Below, in pieces: positions 22,959-32,906 of a DNA stretch of 64,000 nt. Each line of letters begins with the position of its first letter. The stretch's first letter is position 1. The notes below the pieces were generated by a model. That model did not search any database and was not told the origin of the DNA. It was given only the letters and a program-made list of their open reading frames with translations. A program made the position numbers and the translations under genes. Source of the stretch: Gaertneriomyces semiglobifer (taxonomy: Eukaryota > Chytridiomycota > Chytridiomycetes > Spizellomycetales > Spizellomycetaceae); NCBI GenBank assembly GCA_025558075.1, contig JAHLKF010000033.1, positions 62,001 through 126,000 on the forward strand. The letters run 5' to 3'.

Positions 22959-25502
22959 ATGTCCGTCTATGGCCCGGTGTCGCCATCTACAGGTGGAGGA
23001 GGTCCGACAATGGGTACTGGCTCGGCACAGAACCGGCATGTCGGCGGTGGAGGTCCGCTCTCGGCGAGCTGGAACTTTCTTCCCTCTCACATGCTCCTGC
23101 CATCGCCTAGCAGCAACCTGTTCGAGCGAAGCATGAATGCTCTCGTCTCCAATTTCAAGGGCACTATCGGCTATGATTCGGGCTTTGGCGAAGAGCCGTT
23201 GGATCAAGCGTTTTTGGATGAGGCCGTTCACACCGACCTCTTGGGTCTCATGAATGTCCCCTTACCTGAACAAACGTCGTATCCGCAACAACACCAACAA
23301 CAGCAGCAACCTTCACCACCATCACGCCAGGACTCCAATGCACCTTCACTCTTTTCACCCGCCACAGAATCCTATCTCAATCTCTCCGCTGACCCTCTCA
23401 CCCCAGGAGGTTCCTTGCGACCAGATATCTTTGGACCATCCGTCCAATACGATTATGCGCAACAGGCACATATGCAGCAACAACAACAACAGCAGGATCA
23501 AACAGATGAGATGCCGCTAGTTGATCCCGCCATGTTGCTCCCGCCCCAGGATTACGGGCTGGTCGAGTACCGGAACCCTGCGTTTGATTACATTGTTGGC
23601 TCTTTTTTGGATACCATCGAGTCCATGACACCCGCTAGCGCTTTTGCCTACTCTGGTTTTGGTGATATCAAACCTCTTACCGAAACACAACCCAATACCA
23701 ATCACAAACCTCTGGAATACCATCCCGAAATGCTTCTCATGGATTTGGAATCCCTTCCCACCGATTATGGCTCAGTAAATCCTGCCCACTTGACGGGTTT
23801 CCCATCAGAATTAGACATGGCGCCCACTCAGTTAGGCAACATCTATCCACAACAAATGCAGCCTGGGTACCGAGATCACCATCAAGATATGTCGGACCTT
23901 GGACACATGCAGACGCGTGGTCCCGCTCCTTCACAGCAACCGCAACCACCACATTCACAGCAACAGCAAACCGCGAAAGCGAACGGATTTGCTATTCCGG
24001 CAAGCGTTCAGCCAAAACCAAAAAACGCCGTTGCACGCACGCAAAGTGTCCACGAAAGCCTTCCAGGACCGTCGCCTGGCCGACTGGCTTCCACCTATCG
24101 ACCACCGCAAGCATCTACAAAACTGTCAGCACCGGAAAGACAATCTTCCCAGAACGCGCTCGTGCCTACATCCATCGGGACCTCTGGAGGGCAGACTGCC
24201 GCTGCCGCCACATCGTCTCAGGGAGCGACAGGTGCAACCTCGGCAGCGGCTGCCACAAAGCCACCGCAGTCGTCTCACTATGTTCCAGCCACCTCTTCTT
24301 CGTACGCTCATCAGCAATTACCACATCACACCGCTCCTCATCCACAACCTCACCAACGCGTCCTCCAATCTCAGCAGCAGCAGCAGCAAGCCCCTCAACA
24401 GCCGCCACCACCGCAACAACACATGTCCTCCTCCTCACCCGCACGCCACGGCACACCGCAACCTCTCGCACACCCTCCTGTCCTTCGTTCCCACCAACCC
24501 CAACAACAACAACAACCACCTCCTCACATGTCCTTTCCGGTCCTCCCCATGCTCCCGTTTCCTCTCCAAATGTATCCACCCAACCAGGCGTTCCCGCAAA
24601 TGTTTACGTGCACGCTACCCGGTTGCGGCAAAGTCTTTGCGCGTTATGAAGGACTGGCGCAACACCTTGCTGCTCAACATGCGACGGGTGCGCCTGGTGG
24701 GATGGGAGACCCGTATGCCCAGATGGGGTATGGAGGCCAGGTGCAGCCGCAGCAAGGAAAAGCGAAACCTTTTCGGTGCGAGATGTGTCCGCAGACGTTT
24801 AGTCGTAGCCACGGTATGTGTTTGCTGCGGAGGTTTTTGATATGTGTTGTTTGTATTGTTTTTTTTCTTCGGTACTTTTTTTTGGAGCATGATACTAACA
24901 CCATTATTTTCTTTTTTGGTTCGGTAGATTTGAAGCGTCATTATTACATCCACACACAGGAGAAACCGTATCGCTGCAAACGCTGTAACAAGGGCTTTTC
25001 CCGTCGCGACGCTCTCAGGCGCCACGAGCGGTCAGTTCGGGAAGGGAAAAAAGTACATTGTGTAGGGGACGGTGAAGTTGGAACAGGAGAGACTGACAGT
25101 GAAGATGAGGAGGATCGGAAAGATGGGATGAACAGTGAAGGTGATAAACGGAGTATGAGAGGAGGAACCACCACGCCTACCCCGAGTGCGATGTTGGGAC
25201 ATAGCACTAGTGACCCAGGGGTTGAGAGTGAGCAGAGGTCGGGAATGGTGGAGCAGAAGGGCGTGCAACTACCACCGACCGCAGCACCACCGGACAACGT
25301 GCGCGGGAAAGAGCCTGTGACTGGGTCAGCGGGTCAGGCGTCGTCGATGGTGTTGAACGCGGCACCACCACCACCACCACCGCATGTGGCTCAACATTCT
25401 CAACCACAACCTCCACCGCATCCTCCACAACAACAATCACAGCAACTGCAGCAGCAACAACAACAGCAGCAAGTTGTTGTACCAACACAAGTTTCAACAT
25501 AG
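22959..25502 (+). CDS. PolyQ C2H2 zinc-finger transcription factor
   Basis: Two exons, 22959-24813 and 24928-25502, 809 aa. The first 600 residues are Gln/Pro/His/Ser-rich with several polyQ tracts, typical of an activation region. Three C2H2 fingers follow: CTLPGCGKVFARYEGLAQH, CEMCPQTFSRSH + DLKRHYYIH (split by the intron), and CKRCNKGFSRRDALRRH. The FSRSHDLKRH and FSRRDALRRH helices resemble Crz1/Msn-type fungal DNA-binding fingers, but I cannot name the orthologue. The C-terminus is acidic then polyP/polyQ. The intron (24814-24927, 114 nt, T-rich) is in frame and has no stop; retention would insert 38 very hydrophobic residues inside finger 2. Start chosen at the first ATG (SVYGPVSPST). 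Confidence 0.82.
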   Translation: MSVYGPVSPSTGGGGPTMGTGSAQNRHVGGGGPLSASWNFLPSHMLLPSPSSNLFERSMNALVSNFKGTIGYDSGFGEEPLDQAFLDEAVHTDLLGLMNVPLPEQTSYPQQHQQQQQPSPPSRQDSNAPSLFSPATESYLNLSADPLTPGGSLRPDIFGPSVQYDYAQQAHMQQQQQQQDQTDEMPLVDPAMLLPPQDYGLVEYRNPAFDYIVGSFLDTIESMTPASAFAYSGFGDIKPLTETQPNTNHKPLEYHPEMLLMDLESLPTDYGSVNPAHLTGFPSELDMAPTQLGNIYPQQMQPGYRDHHQDMSDLGHMQTRGPAPSQQPQPPHSQQQQTAKANGFAIPASVQPKPKNAVARTQSVHESLPGPSPGRLASTYRPPQASTKLSAPERQSSQNALVPTSIGTSGGQTAAAATSSQGATGATSAAAATKPPQSSHYVPATSSSYAHQQLPHHTAPHPQPHQRVLQSQQQQQQAPQQPPPPQQHMSSSSPARHGTPQPLAHPPVLRSHQPQQQQQPPPHMSFPVLPMLPFPLQMYPPNQAFPQMFTCTLPGCGKVFARYEGLAQHLAAQHATGAPGGMGDPYAQMGYGGQVQPQQGKAKPFRCEMCPQTFSRSHGMCLLRRFLICVVCIVFFLRYFFLEHDTNTIIFFFGSVDLKRHYYIHTQEKPYRCKRCNKGFSRRDALRRHERSVREGKKVHCVGDGEVGTGETDSEDEEDRKDGMNSEGDKRSMRGGTTTPTPSAMLGHSTSDPGVESEQRSGMVEQKGVQLPPTAAPPDNVRGKEPVTGSAGQASSMVLNAAPPPPPPHVAQHSQPQPPPHPPQQQSQQLQQQQQQQQVVVPTQVST

Positions 25503-26356
25503 ACTTTTTTTCTCCGCAGATATCCGAGCGCGGCATTCTCTCTCTCTCTCTTTCCCTCCTCCTCTCTGTTCGTTTTTGGTTACCCCACACATCTATCCCT
25601 ATCTCTACACACGACGCACCCTGTTTGGGGAGAGAAGAACCCGTGTCCAGTTTCATTCCATTACCTATATCCGATGCTTGACGCCCACCCGCGAACACTA
25701 TCTCTGCAACTCACAAATGCACCCCACTTTCCGAAAATTCGCTCAATGCTCCACGTATCACAAGTGTCTGATGTTCGAAATAAATACATGTTTGGAAATA
25801 TACAAATGATCAATCTTACAGTACACACACGCTTTTACAACGATGACATCTTTTTGTACACAATTTCGGAAAGAAAGAGTGTCTAATAACAAAAGTACCA
25901 CATGTCTGCCCACCCCAACCGCGCTAACTACCCCACAAAAAAACAAAGCCCCAAGTAAAAAACCGTAACACATCCATTCCCTTCATTCATTTTTTCTTTC
26001 TCTGTCGATCCAAAACGTCGAACAAATAACATTCCCGTTTCGGTTAACTTTTCGCTACATTTGTTGTTTTTGTGCATTTGGCACTCCCATCTCAATTTCC
26101 TCTGTTTGGGAGGGGTTGCTGAGAAGCAACATGCATTGCTTTTTCGGTTTTTCAGTTTGGAACGGTTTTCGCGGACACATCCGTCTTTTCAATGTTCCAG
26201 CAGGGACGGTTCTTTAGCAACAAGAAGCGCAGGCGAGTGTTGGTTAAACCCGGTTCACATTTTATTTCGCAAATAATAAAAAAAGGACCACACACACGCA
26301 CACACACAACACAACACACATATGAAAAAGGGGGAGTATCACATAAGGTTTTGGTT
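25503..26356. other. Convergent 3' region with simple repeats
   Basis: 854 bases between the convergent C2H2 and polyQ genes, probably two long 3' UTRs. Contains a CT run near 25539-25556 and a CA-rich tract near 26287-26320. AATAAA-like strings occur near 25780. No coding feature supported. Confidence 0.45.
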
Positions 26357-28030
26357 TCACATCATCGTCTCCATGGAAGCCACCGCCGCCGCCGCCGGTC
26401 CATTTCCAATCTGTTGCGATTGCTGATGTTGCGCATGATGTTGATGATGTGGATGATGCTCCGCCTCACCAGGCTGTTGTACTACATGGGTCATGGGCTG
26501 CTGCTGCTGTTGCTGCGGACTCACTACATTGACACTCTCGTCCTGCTGTCCACCACTCGTCTCTCCCGCATCCTCGTCATCATCGCCCGGTACACCGTCT
26601 CCGTCCCTAAAGAACGAGCTCGCACCCATCCGTAGCCGTTCGTTGCACACCATGTCCCACGTCTGGTGCAGAAAGAACAAGCCCTTCATTCGTGCTTCTT
26701 CGATGTTCCCTGACGTTTCTTCCACGAGCAGCGTGTTGAGGTACTCGTGCAGCTTGTCGTGGAGGCGCGCCTCTTTGCGGAGGGACTTGGGTGCGCGCGG
26801 TGCACCGAGGGTCGTGGGCGGGAATTTGCGTTTGAGCGGGTTGCTGGATGTGTGGGTGGCAGCGGTGGCGCTGGCGGCGGCCGCGGCCGCGGCAGTAGCG
26901 GGATCATATAAATGGGCAGGTAAAGGAAGGTGAAGACCGTGCGGCCCGACAGCAAACTGCATCGGGGTGCCGCCCGGTGTGGGCGTTGCGGTCATCACAC
27001 CGGGGTCTTCCTTCACGTCGCCCAAAGAAGGTTGTTTGGCAAACTTGCCCTTGTGCAATTGATACTGATATTCCTGGATCGTGGTGGCTTCCTCTTTCGG
27101 ATCCGGCTCGCCTTCGCCCAACATAAAGACAGTTTGGGCGAACCGCGGATGGATACGGTATTCGTAGAACTTGCGTCCTTTGGGTTTCCCTCGTCCGGAC
27201 TCGGCGCCCTTGGTTCCAGCACGCGAACACACGCGGTGGGGCTTGCGGTTTTCGCACCGTTCAGCGTCCGGGTCACCTACAGGATGCGTCGCCTCGGGAA
27301 GATCCGCAGGCAAATCCTTGAGCTCACGGTTCCACGTTCCAACGGCCGTACGGAACTGGTTTCGCAAGGTTTCTTGGGTATTTACGAACCCATAATGTTC
27401 AAACATTTGTTGGCAGTCGGAAGAGTGCGTCCATGCGTTGTGCACCTTGGCGAATATCCACAGCAACCGGCTGGATTGGATCGATTTTTCTTTGGAGCTG
27501 AGTGCCGAATGGTTCACTTTTAGGTGGTATGTGCCCTGTGGAAGCGGCTGAGGCTGTGACTGCTGCGGTGCAAGACCTCGTGTCATCCCTGGGGTAGGAG
27601 GTAATTGGGCGGCGGCGGCTTGTTGAGCTTCTTGAGCGAGTTGAGCAATCTGATGGTGTGAAGGTGTTTGTGGCAAGGCTGGATGCGCGGAGAGCTGCGC
27701 ATGTTGATGTGGGTGTTGTGAGTGCTGCGGATGTGGGGGTAGAGCCGAGGGTTGTGGAGATGCCGTGGGTTGTGGCGGAAGCGGTGAATGAATTTGTTGT
27801 TGTTGCTGCACCTGCTGCTGCTGTTGTTGCTGCTGTACATGTACTTGTTGTTGTTGTTGTTGGTGCTGCTGTTGCTGTTGTTGTTGTTGTTGCTGACGTT
27901 GAGCAGCCAAGGCCTGATGAAGAGTGGGTTGAACGGAACCCGTGGCAGCTAATGCCGGATTATTGATGAGCAATGCTTGCTGCTCGTTGATCTGGCACGC
28001 CGTGGCGGCGAGTTGCTCCAACGAGTCCAT
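26357..28030 (-). CDS. PolyQ nuclear-type protein, family not recognised
   Basis: Single exon, 557 aa. The N-terminal third is dominated by polyQ/QH/QV runs (residues about 40-100). The middle holds a conserved-looking block: YHLKVNHSALSSKEK, SRLLWIFAKVHNAWTHSS, CQQMFEHYGFVNTQETLRNQ, TAVGTWNRELKDLP, then GRKFYEYRIHPRFAQTVFML. The C-terminus has a polyAla stretch, an LKRKFPPT-type basic patch, a helix (EARLHDKLHEYLNTLLVEE) and more polyQ/His. The mix of polyQ and a compact basic core suggests a transcription cofactor or DNA-binding protein, but I do not recognise the domain. The ATG at 28030 begins MDSLEQLAATACQINE. Confidence 0.7.
   Translation of the reverse strand: MDSLEQLAATACQINEQQALLINNPALAATGSVQPTLHQALAAQRQQQQQQQQQQHQQQQQQVHVQQQQQQQQVQQQQQIHSPLPPQPTASPQPSALPPHPQHSQHPHQHAQLSAHPALPQTPSHHQIAQLAQEAQQAAAAQLPPTPGMTRGLAPQQSQPQPLPQGTYHLKVNHSALSSKEKSIQSSRLLWIFAKVHNAWTHSSDCQQMFEHYGFVNTQETLRNQFRTAVGTWNRELKDLPADLPEATHPVGDPDAERCENRKPHRVCSRAGTKGAESGRGKPKGRKFYEYRIHPRFAQTVFMLGEGEPDPKEEATTIQEYQYQLHKGKFAKQPSLGDVKEDPGVMTATPTPGGTPMQFAVGPHGLHLPLPAHLYDPATAAAAAAASATAATHTSSNPLKRKFPPTTLGAPRAPKSLRKEARLHDKLHEYLNTLLVEETSGNIEEARMKGLFFLHQTWDMVCNERLRMGASSFFRDGDGVPGDDDEDAGETSGGQQDESVNVVSPQQQQQQPMTHVVQQPGEAEHHPHHQHHAQHQQSQQIGNGPAAAAVASMETMM
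27794..27897. repeat. CAG/CAA polyglutamine tract
   Basis: Near-continuous (CAA/CAG) codons on the minus strand, broken by a few His and Val codons, encoding the main polyQ block of the polyQ protein. Likely length-variable between strains. Confidence 0.85.
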
Positions 28031-29027
28031 CGTCGCGTTTGGGGTGTAAAAAGTCCCTCGTAGTTGGGTTTGTTGTAATCGATACTCGACGCCTTGGGTT
28101 CAAGACTTGGGAATTGAAACGGGAAAACGCACCCAGGAACAAAGACTTGACAGTTCAACCTGCTTCTCGTTCTCACTCTCTCTACCGTACCCGTGTCCTG
28201 ATGGTCTGCTGCTGTCTGCTACTCGTAATATTCCCTCGTTCACCCTCTCTGGCCCTATATAAACTCACTAAGTAAATTGCCAATGACAGAAACCGAAGGG
28301 GCGAAACCTGGGCCTGGCGAATGCGAACGAGACGAGGCTTTATTGAGAAAGGAAGGTGGCTTTGCGATAACACCGCGGGGTTAGGGCTGTTATGTAATCA
28401 TTCTTGCCTTATTTAGATAAATGAATGCACAGTCATCGTCCAGCAACTAAGCGCGTCGGTTTATAACGTCCAATCGATAACAATATGCAACATATTCATT
28501 GCTTTTGAACCCAATTCTTCTGTGCTCTTCTTTTTGAATAACTCAATTTCAACCACTTCTGTCGGCTTAACTTACCAGCCGCCCCGACGCACTCGTAGCA
28601 CACTCTTGTTCTTGTTGTTGTTCTTCTTGTATGTGACTATGTGTGTGCATATGTGTGTGCAATCTCAGCATATGTGTTATTAATGCACACACAAACGCTA
28701 GTCGTCAGTCCCACAGTCAAACAAATGTGTCATCGCCAGCGCCCAGGAATTTATCCGCGACCTTCGCGGTGGCATTTGCACCGATCCCAGTTATGACAAA
28801 TGCAAATGCGCCATGCAATGTCCCGCCCGTTCCCGAGGCTTCTTTAAAAAGGGAGAGTTGAGCGGCGGGAGGAGACTCGCTCATCCAAAGATCTGCTGTA
28901 CTGTCTAGATCTACCCATACTGCAGCTACTCACACTGCCAGCTCATCGGCATCCAGATCTAGATCTGCTCTGAGCTATCCATTCTGTTGGACGCGCTCTC
29001 GTTCTATCTGCATCTCACACAGCAATC
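28031..29027. promoter_or_regulatory. Divergent promoter with clustered AGATCT
   Basis: 997 bases between the minus-strand polyQ gene and the plus-strand MDR reductase. Close to the MDR ATG there are four AGATCT palindromes: 28889-28894, 28907-28912, 28955-28960 and 28961-28966, the last two back to back. TG/CA-rich runs lie near 28635-28690. No coding feature seen. Confidence 0.5.
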
Positions 29028-30204
29028 ATGCCAAAGACAAACACTCAGGTGATCTTCAAAGAGGATCCCGGCAAGGGATGGGTCGAACCAAAGCATATGG
29101 AGTTGCGCAAGGTCGACTTTGACCCAGACACCGTCACCTTGAAAGAAGGTGAGGTCCTCATCAAGGTTCGCTACATCAGTGTCGATCCCTACATGGTACG
29201 TTTTCCTATAATGCCGTGGCGTTTACAAGAGTGCTCACGCACTCGTAATATTTCCAGCGCGGACGCATGGACACGTCCAACAAGAAATCCTACAGTCAGC
29301 CCTTTGAAATCGGCAAGCCCATGACGGCCGGCGGTATCGGTGAGGTCTACAACGTGGGCCCTGGTGTCAAGGACATCAAAAAGGGCGATATCGTGTCCGG
29401 CATGGTCGAGTGGGCCGAATGGAGTGTATGCAAGGCCGCTTTCCCTAGCAGTCTTCAGAAAATCACTGTCCAAGAAGGTATCCCGCTCAGCTGGTACCTG
29501 GGCATCCTCGGTATGCCTGGCATGACCGCGTATGCGGGTTTGCTCAAGATCGGCGAACCCAAGGCCGGCGAAACCGTGTACGTCTCGGCCGCCTCTGGAG
29601 CTGTAGGATTGGTAGTAGGCCAAATCGCAAAAGCCAAGGGCTGTCGTGTTGTTGGTTCGGCTGGCACCGATGAGAAAGTAAAAGTGCTTCTCGAAGAAGC
29701 TGGATTCGACGCGGCGTTCAATTACAAAACGGTTGACAATTTGGAGAAGAAGTTGGCAGAGCTGTGTCCAGATGGAATTGATGTGAACTTTGAGAATGTC
29801 GGAGGCGAGATGCTGGAGGCTGTCTTAGCCAATATGAACTACCATGGTCGTGTTCCTCTATGGTACGTGCACGTCAACGCGCTGCGTTGAAATTTCTTTC
29901 AAAGCACTGAACCTTCAATTTGATCAGCGGTATGGTTTCCCAATATAATGCAAAGGAACCTTACGGAGTGAAGAACCTGATGGTATGCGTCGCCCGCCGT
30001 CTTCTCCTGAAAGGATTCATTGTCTCGGATTACTATTCCCCCGAGTTCATGGCCGAATTCGCGCAACAGATGAAGCAGTGGATTCAAGAGGGCAAGATCA
30101 TTTACAAGGAGACCGTCGCTGAGGGACTGGAAAAGGCTCCTGAGGCGTTTGTCAATATGCTCAAAGGTCACAACACCGGAAAGCAGGTCGTCAAAGTTGC
30201 CTAA
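29028..30204 (+). CDS. Zinc-independent MDR reductase (PTGR/LTB4DH-like)
   Basis: NADPH-dependent alkenal/one oxidoreductase of the MDR superfamily (leukotriene B4 dehydrogenase/prostaglandin reductase type), reducing the double bond of reactive enals. Exons 29028-29195, 29258-29862, 29928-30204; 349 aa. Motifs: VRYISVDPYM at exon 1 end, RGRMDTSNKKSY, the Rossmann loop AASGAVGLVVGQIAK, GCRVVGSAGTDEKV, DGIDVNFENVGGEML and CGMVSQYNA across the second intron. There are no zinc ligands. A detoxification role fits, alongside the quinone reductase and catalase elsewhere in the window. C-terminus ends KQVVKVA, with no PTS1. Confidence 0.9.
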
Positions 30205-30313
30205 GTGGGATATGTATATATTCTTCTTTTTTGGATACATTTCATCTTATCGTATAAATTGTAATATCAAACAGCTGTGTCCACAGGGCCAGTATCAGAA
30301 TTTCGTCATATGA

Positions 30314-30910
30314 TCACTTTTTGCCTTGCCCATCTCCACTCTTCGGTCCACCCATCAACATGCCCATCAACGCGGATACATCTGCCGGTTTCCCATCTGC
30401 GTCCAATGCACCAATGTCTTTTAATCTCTTTGCAATTCCCATCATTCTATTTCTAATGTCTGAATCCGCCAGCATCCTCATCATCTGAAACGCACCTGCA
30501 AAAAACCGTTTGGATGGATCATTCAACAATCCGCGTTTGCGACAAGGTGGTAAAACAACAAAGTTTCCAAACATTTGCTTACCCGGTTGCTTTGTGGGTT
30601 CAGCAGGATCCAGGTATCCCTTGGTCTGCAACATGGCTCCCAATGCTTGCACATCGTCCAACAACTCTTTGTCATCTTTGATGGCATTGAACACGGCCAT
30701 GGCCCGTGGGTTCTTCGCCAGGTCTTCAAGGGCCGCTTGAATGTTCGGCGGCGGCGATGAGTGGATAGAGGCCTGTGGCCGGTGGGTAGAGTGCAAAAGG
30801 CGAGTGCATGAAGGGATGACGTGGGAGACCGGTTTGAGACAACGGGAAGCGATCTTCCAATTTCTCAGAGTTATGGTCGCCAGGCGGCGGGCGTAGATGG
30901 TCGTTGACAT
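30314..30910 (-). CDS. Small mitochondrial protein with STI1-like repeats
   Basis: Exons 30910-30583 and 30495-30314 give 169 aa. The N-terminal 45 residues are rich in Arg/Ser/Thr without acids (MSTTIYARRLATITLRNWK), a likely mitochondrial presequence. The rest contains two NP/DP-type helical motifs: LAKNPRAMAVFNAIKDDKEL and MLADSDIRNRMMGIAKRL, reminiscent of STI1/Hop DP domains as in Tic40. It ends LMGMLMGG then a short charged tail. The 87-nt intron is in frame and stop-free, so the unspliced ORF is also open (198 aa). Function unknown; a co-chaperone-like role is only a guess. Confidence 0.6.
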   Translation of the reverse strand: MSTTIYARRLATITLRNWKIASRCLKPVSHVIPSCTRLLHSTHRPQASIHSSPPPNIQAALEDLAKNPRAMAVFNAIKDDKELLDDVQALGAMLQTKGYLDPAEPTKQPGKQMFGNFVVLPPCRKRGLLNDPSKRFFAGAFQMMRMLADSDIRNRMMGIAKRLKDIGALDADGKPADVSALMGMLMGGPKSGDGQGKK

Positions 30911-31211
30911 CTAAGCGGTTCGTGTGATGTACTAGTTACTAGATCTACGTTCGATAGTTTATGTGTTGGCTGCCGGTGATGGGTTGGCTTCTGGTGTTAT
31001 TCGCATTTTGGTTCTGCTCATCTAAACATCACACGTTGTTATTGCTAAGGAAACGTAATAAGCATCAGTCATAACAAGATTCTCACCAACTATGAATGTA
31101 TTATGTACAGATTAGAGTTCGCCAGTGAATGGCGGTGACAGACTGATCAGCATATGCCAGATCACGAAGCGCAACACTGGCCGACACTTTGAGAACCCCG
31201 TCACACGTTGG

Positions 31212-32568
31212 TTATGCATCGGCGCGATAGCGCCACGTCACATAATCGTCAAACAGAACAGGCCCTAAAAAACCAAACCCAAAACGTTTCAATCCAAGAG
31301 CTTCTAGCATGGCAATCTGTTGTCGAATCCAACGTACATGCGCTTGTCTCATCATACCCAGTCAGGTCCTCCTTCACAGTTTCGGAAAAATCAAGGAAAC
31401 TCTTCCACTGGTCCTTATTGATTGCCTGCACCGGTTTCTCTTCAGATAGAAAGGTGAGAAACTTGGACACGTGGGCATGTTTGTCGGGCGGCATCAGTAA
31501 GTTCCAGAGCCCCGTTGCTGCTTGTGCACAGTGGCGATGAGCAACTAGTAAAGTGGTAAGTCAGCGGAAGAATACGTACCGAGCTGCAAGAACGGAGTAG
31601 ATTAGCGACTAGCGCGTTTGTGAATAGACCGAGTATATAGTACCTCTAGACTCAAGTACTTTCGTGCGTCATTTTCTTTGGCAAAGTCAAACGCAAACAT
31701 GTACAGATCTCGAAACTCTGCTGGTTTCTCATATGCTAATCGTAGCTCGGGTAATCTCATCTTCAGCTTCTCGGTAGAATCAACTCTGCAAAATCGTGAG
31801 GTTAATGTCCCGGCATACTCTTGAAGGCATCTGTTCCGTTGTGATACATACTCCATGCGCCTCATCCCATCTAACCATTCATCTTTAGTAAAGAATCCCA
31901 TGTTTTTCGCGTTCAGTTTCCTCGCGACAATGAGAATTTCTATCTGAGCGTCCGTGGTGGTGGTAATGAGCATCTGCATACTCATAGGCAACGGTAGGTG
32001 GGGCACCTACACTCTCCAGCGATATTCCCAGATCTTCACAGAATTGGGTCATCCCATCTGGTCCAATTAAGCCGTCCTCATCTATTGCCAAATAAGAGCA
32101 GTGTAAGAGATAAACCAGTTAGCTGGGTGCATTGCCTGAACGGTGAAGCAGAGAAAACTACAGGCTGCAGCTGCAGTAACACGGTACCTTTGTAATGTTC
32201 GAACCATGTGCTCAAATGAGTGGTTACTGGCTTCGTCGTTCGCATTCTGTTCAGAAGTGAAGCTTTGAATCAGTGAGGAACCAAATCGAGCTGAAGAAGC
32301 TATCGATCAAGTTAAAGGTATGAAGCAAAAGAGCGCTTCAGCGCGGAAAAACGCCAAGAGCAGAAGCCAGGTTATTTCAAACCAAAACTACGACCCCTGC
32401 GTGTGTGTGAACTGATCAAGGTAGCTTAAGCACGTACTTTGCACTACGCGTGGGACGTTTGGGCGGATCACCTCCAGGAAGATCTACGGCGCTCGACCGT
32501 CTCCTTTTCGGAGGTGTAGATGCCGTCATAGGGGTTATGTCAGTCGCTTTCCTCTTCTTGGGTCCCAT
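31212..32568 (-). CDS. DCN1-like neddylation E3 factor (potentiating neddylation domain)
   Basis: DCN1/DCUN1D: scaffold that helps transfer NEDD8 from Ubc12 to cullins. Eight exons rebuilt: 32568-32438, 32246-32188, 32081-32011, 31943-31852, 31785-31644, a 4-nt microexon 31583-31580, 31517-31338, 31264-31212; 243 aa. The N-terminus is basic (MGPKKRK, PPKRRRSS), probably nuclear. Core: STWFEHYK, DEDGLIGPDGMTQFCEDLG, NAKNMGFFTKDEWLDGM, RDLYMFAFDFAKENDARKY, then AINKDQWKSFLDFSETVKED, and finally AWPVLFDDYVTWRYRADA, which only appears when the 31337-31265 intron is removed. All match the family order and length. The N-terminal UBA is not obvious. Confidence 0.85.
31580..31583 (-). other. Inferred 4-nt microexon of the DCN1-like gene
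   Basis: CTCG on the minus strand, flanked by ...CTTGCAG and GTACGT. Splicing it between the exon ending CTAGAG and the exon beginning CAACGGGG restores frame and yields SLE-L-A-TGLWNLLM. That aligns without gaps to the family segment I recall as LDLEMAIAYWNLVL. Direct joining of the neighbouring exons breaks the frame at every nearby AG. Confidence 0.65.
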
Positions 32569-32906
32569 CTCCAAATGCTCTATGCAGAGGTTGCTGTACG
32601 ACCCATCAACGAATTGTTTTTGGCAATTGGAAGCTGCAAAAAATAAGTTGCGAGAGTAAACTGAGAGGGCGCAACTTATGTGTTATCGGTAACACTTTTG
32701 GTGAGCACCTAATATGGCTATAATATGCCCAAATGCGGCGATGCTTATGCAGCGCGTGTACCCTAACCCCACACAGTTCTAGGCCTTCCATACTTTTGGG
32801 CATACCGTAGATCTCGCATATTGTGCTGTTGACAGACTACAACGTCGGGAAGGCGACCACATCATCCAACCTTGCAACTACCACTTACAGAGCACCGAAG
32901 ACAAGG
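32569..32906. promoter_or_regulatory. Divergent promoter, DCN1-like / NAA15
   Basis: 338 bases between two divergent starts. No clear TATA. No coding feature. Confidence 0.4.
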
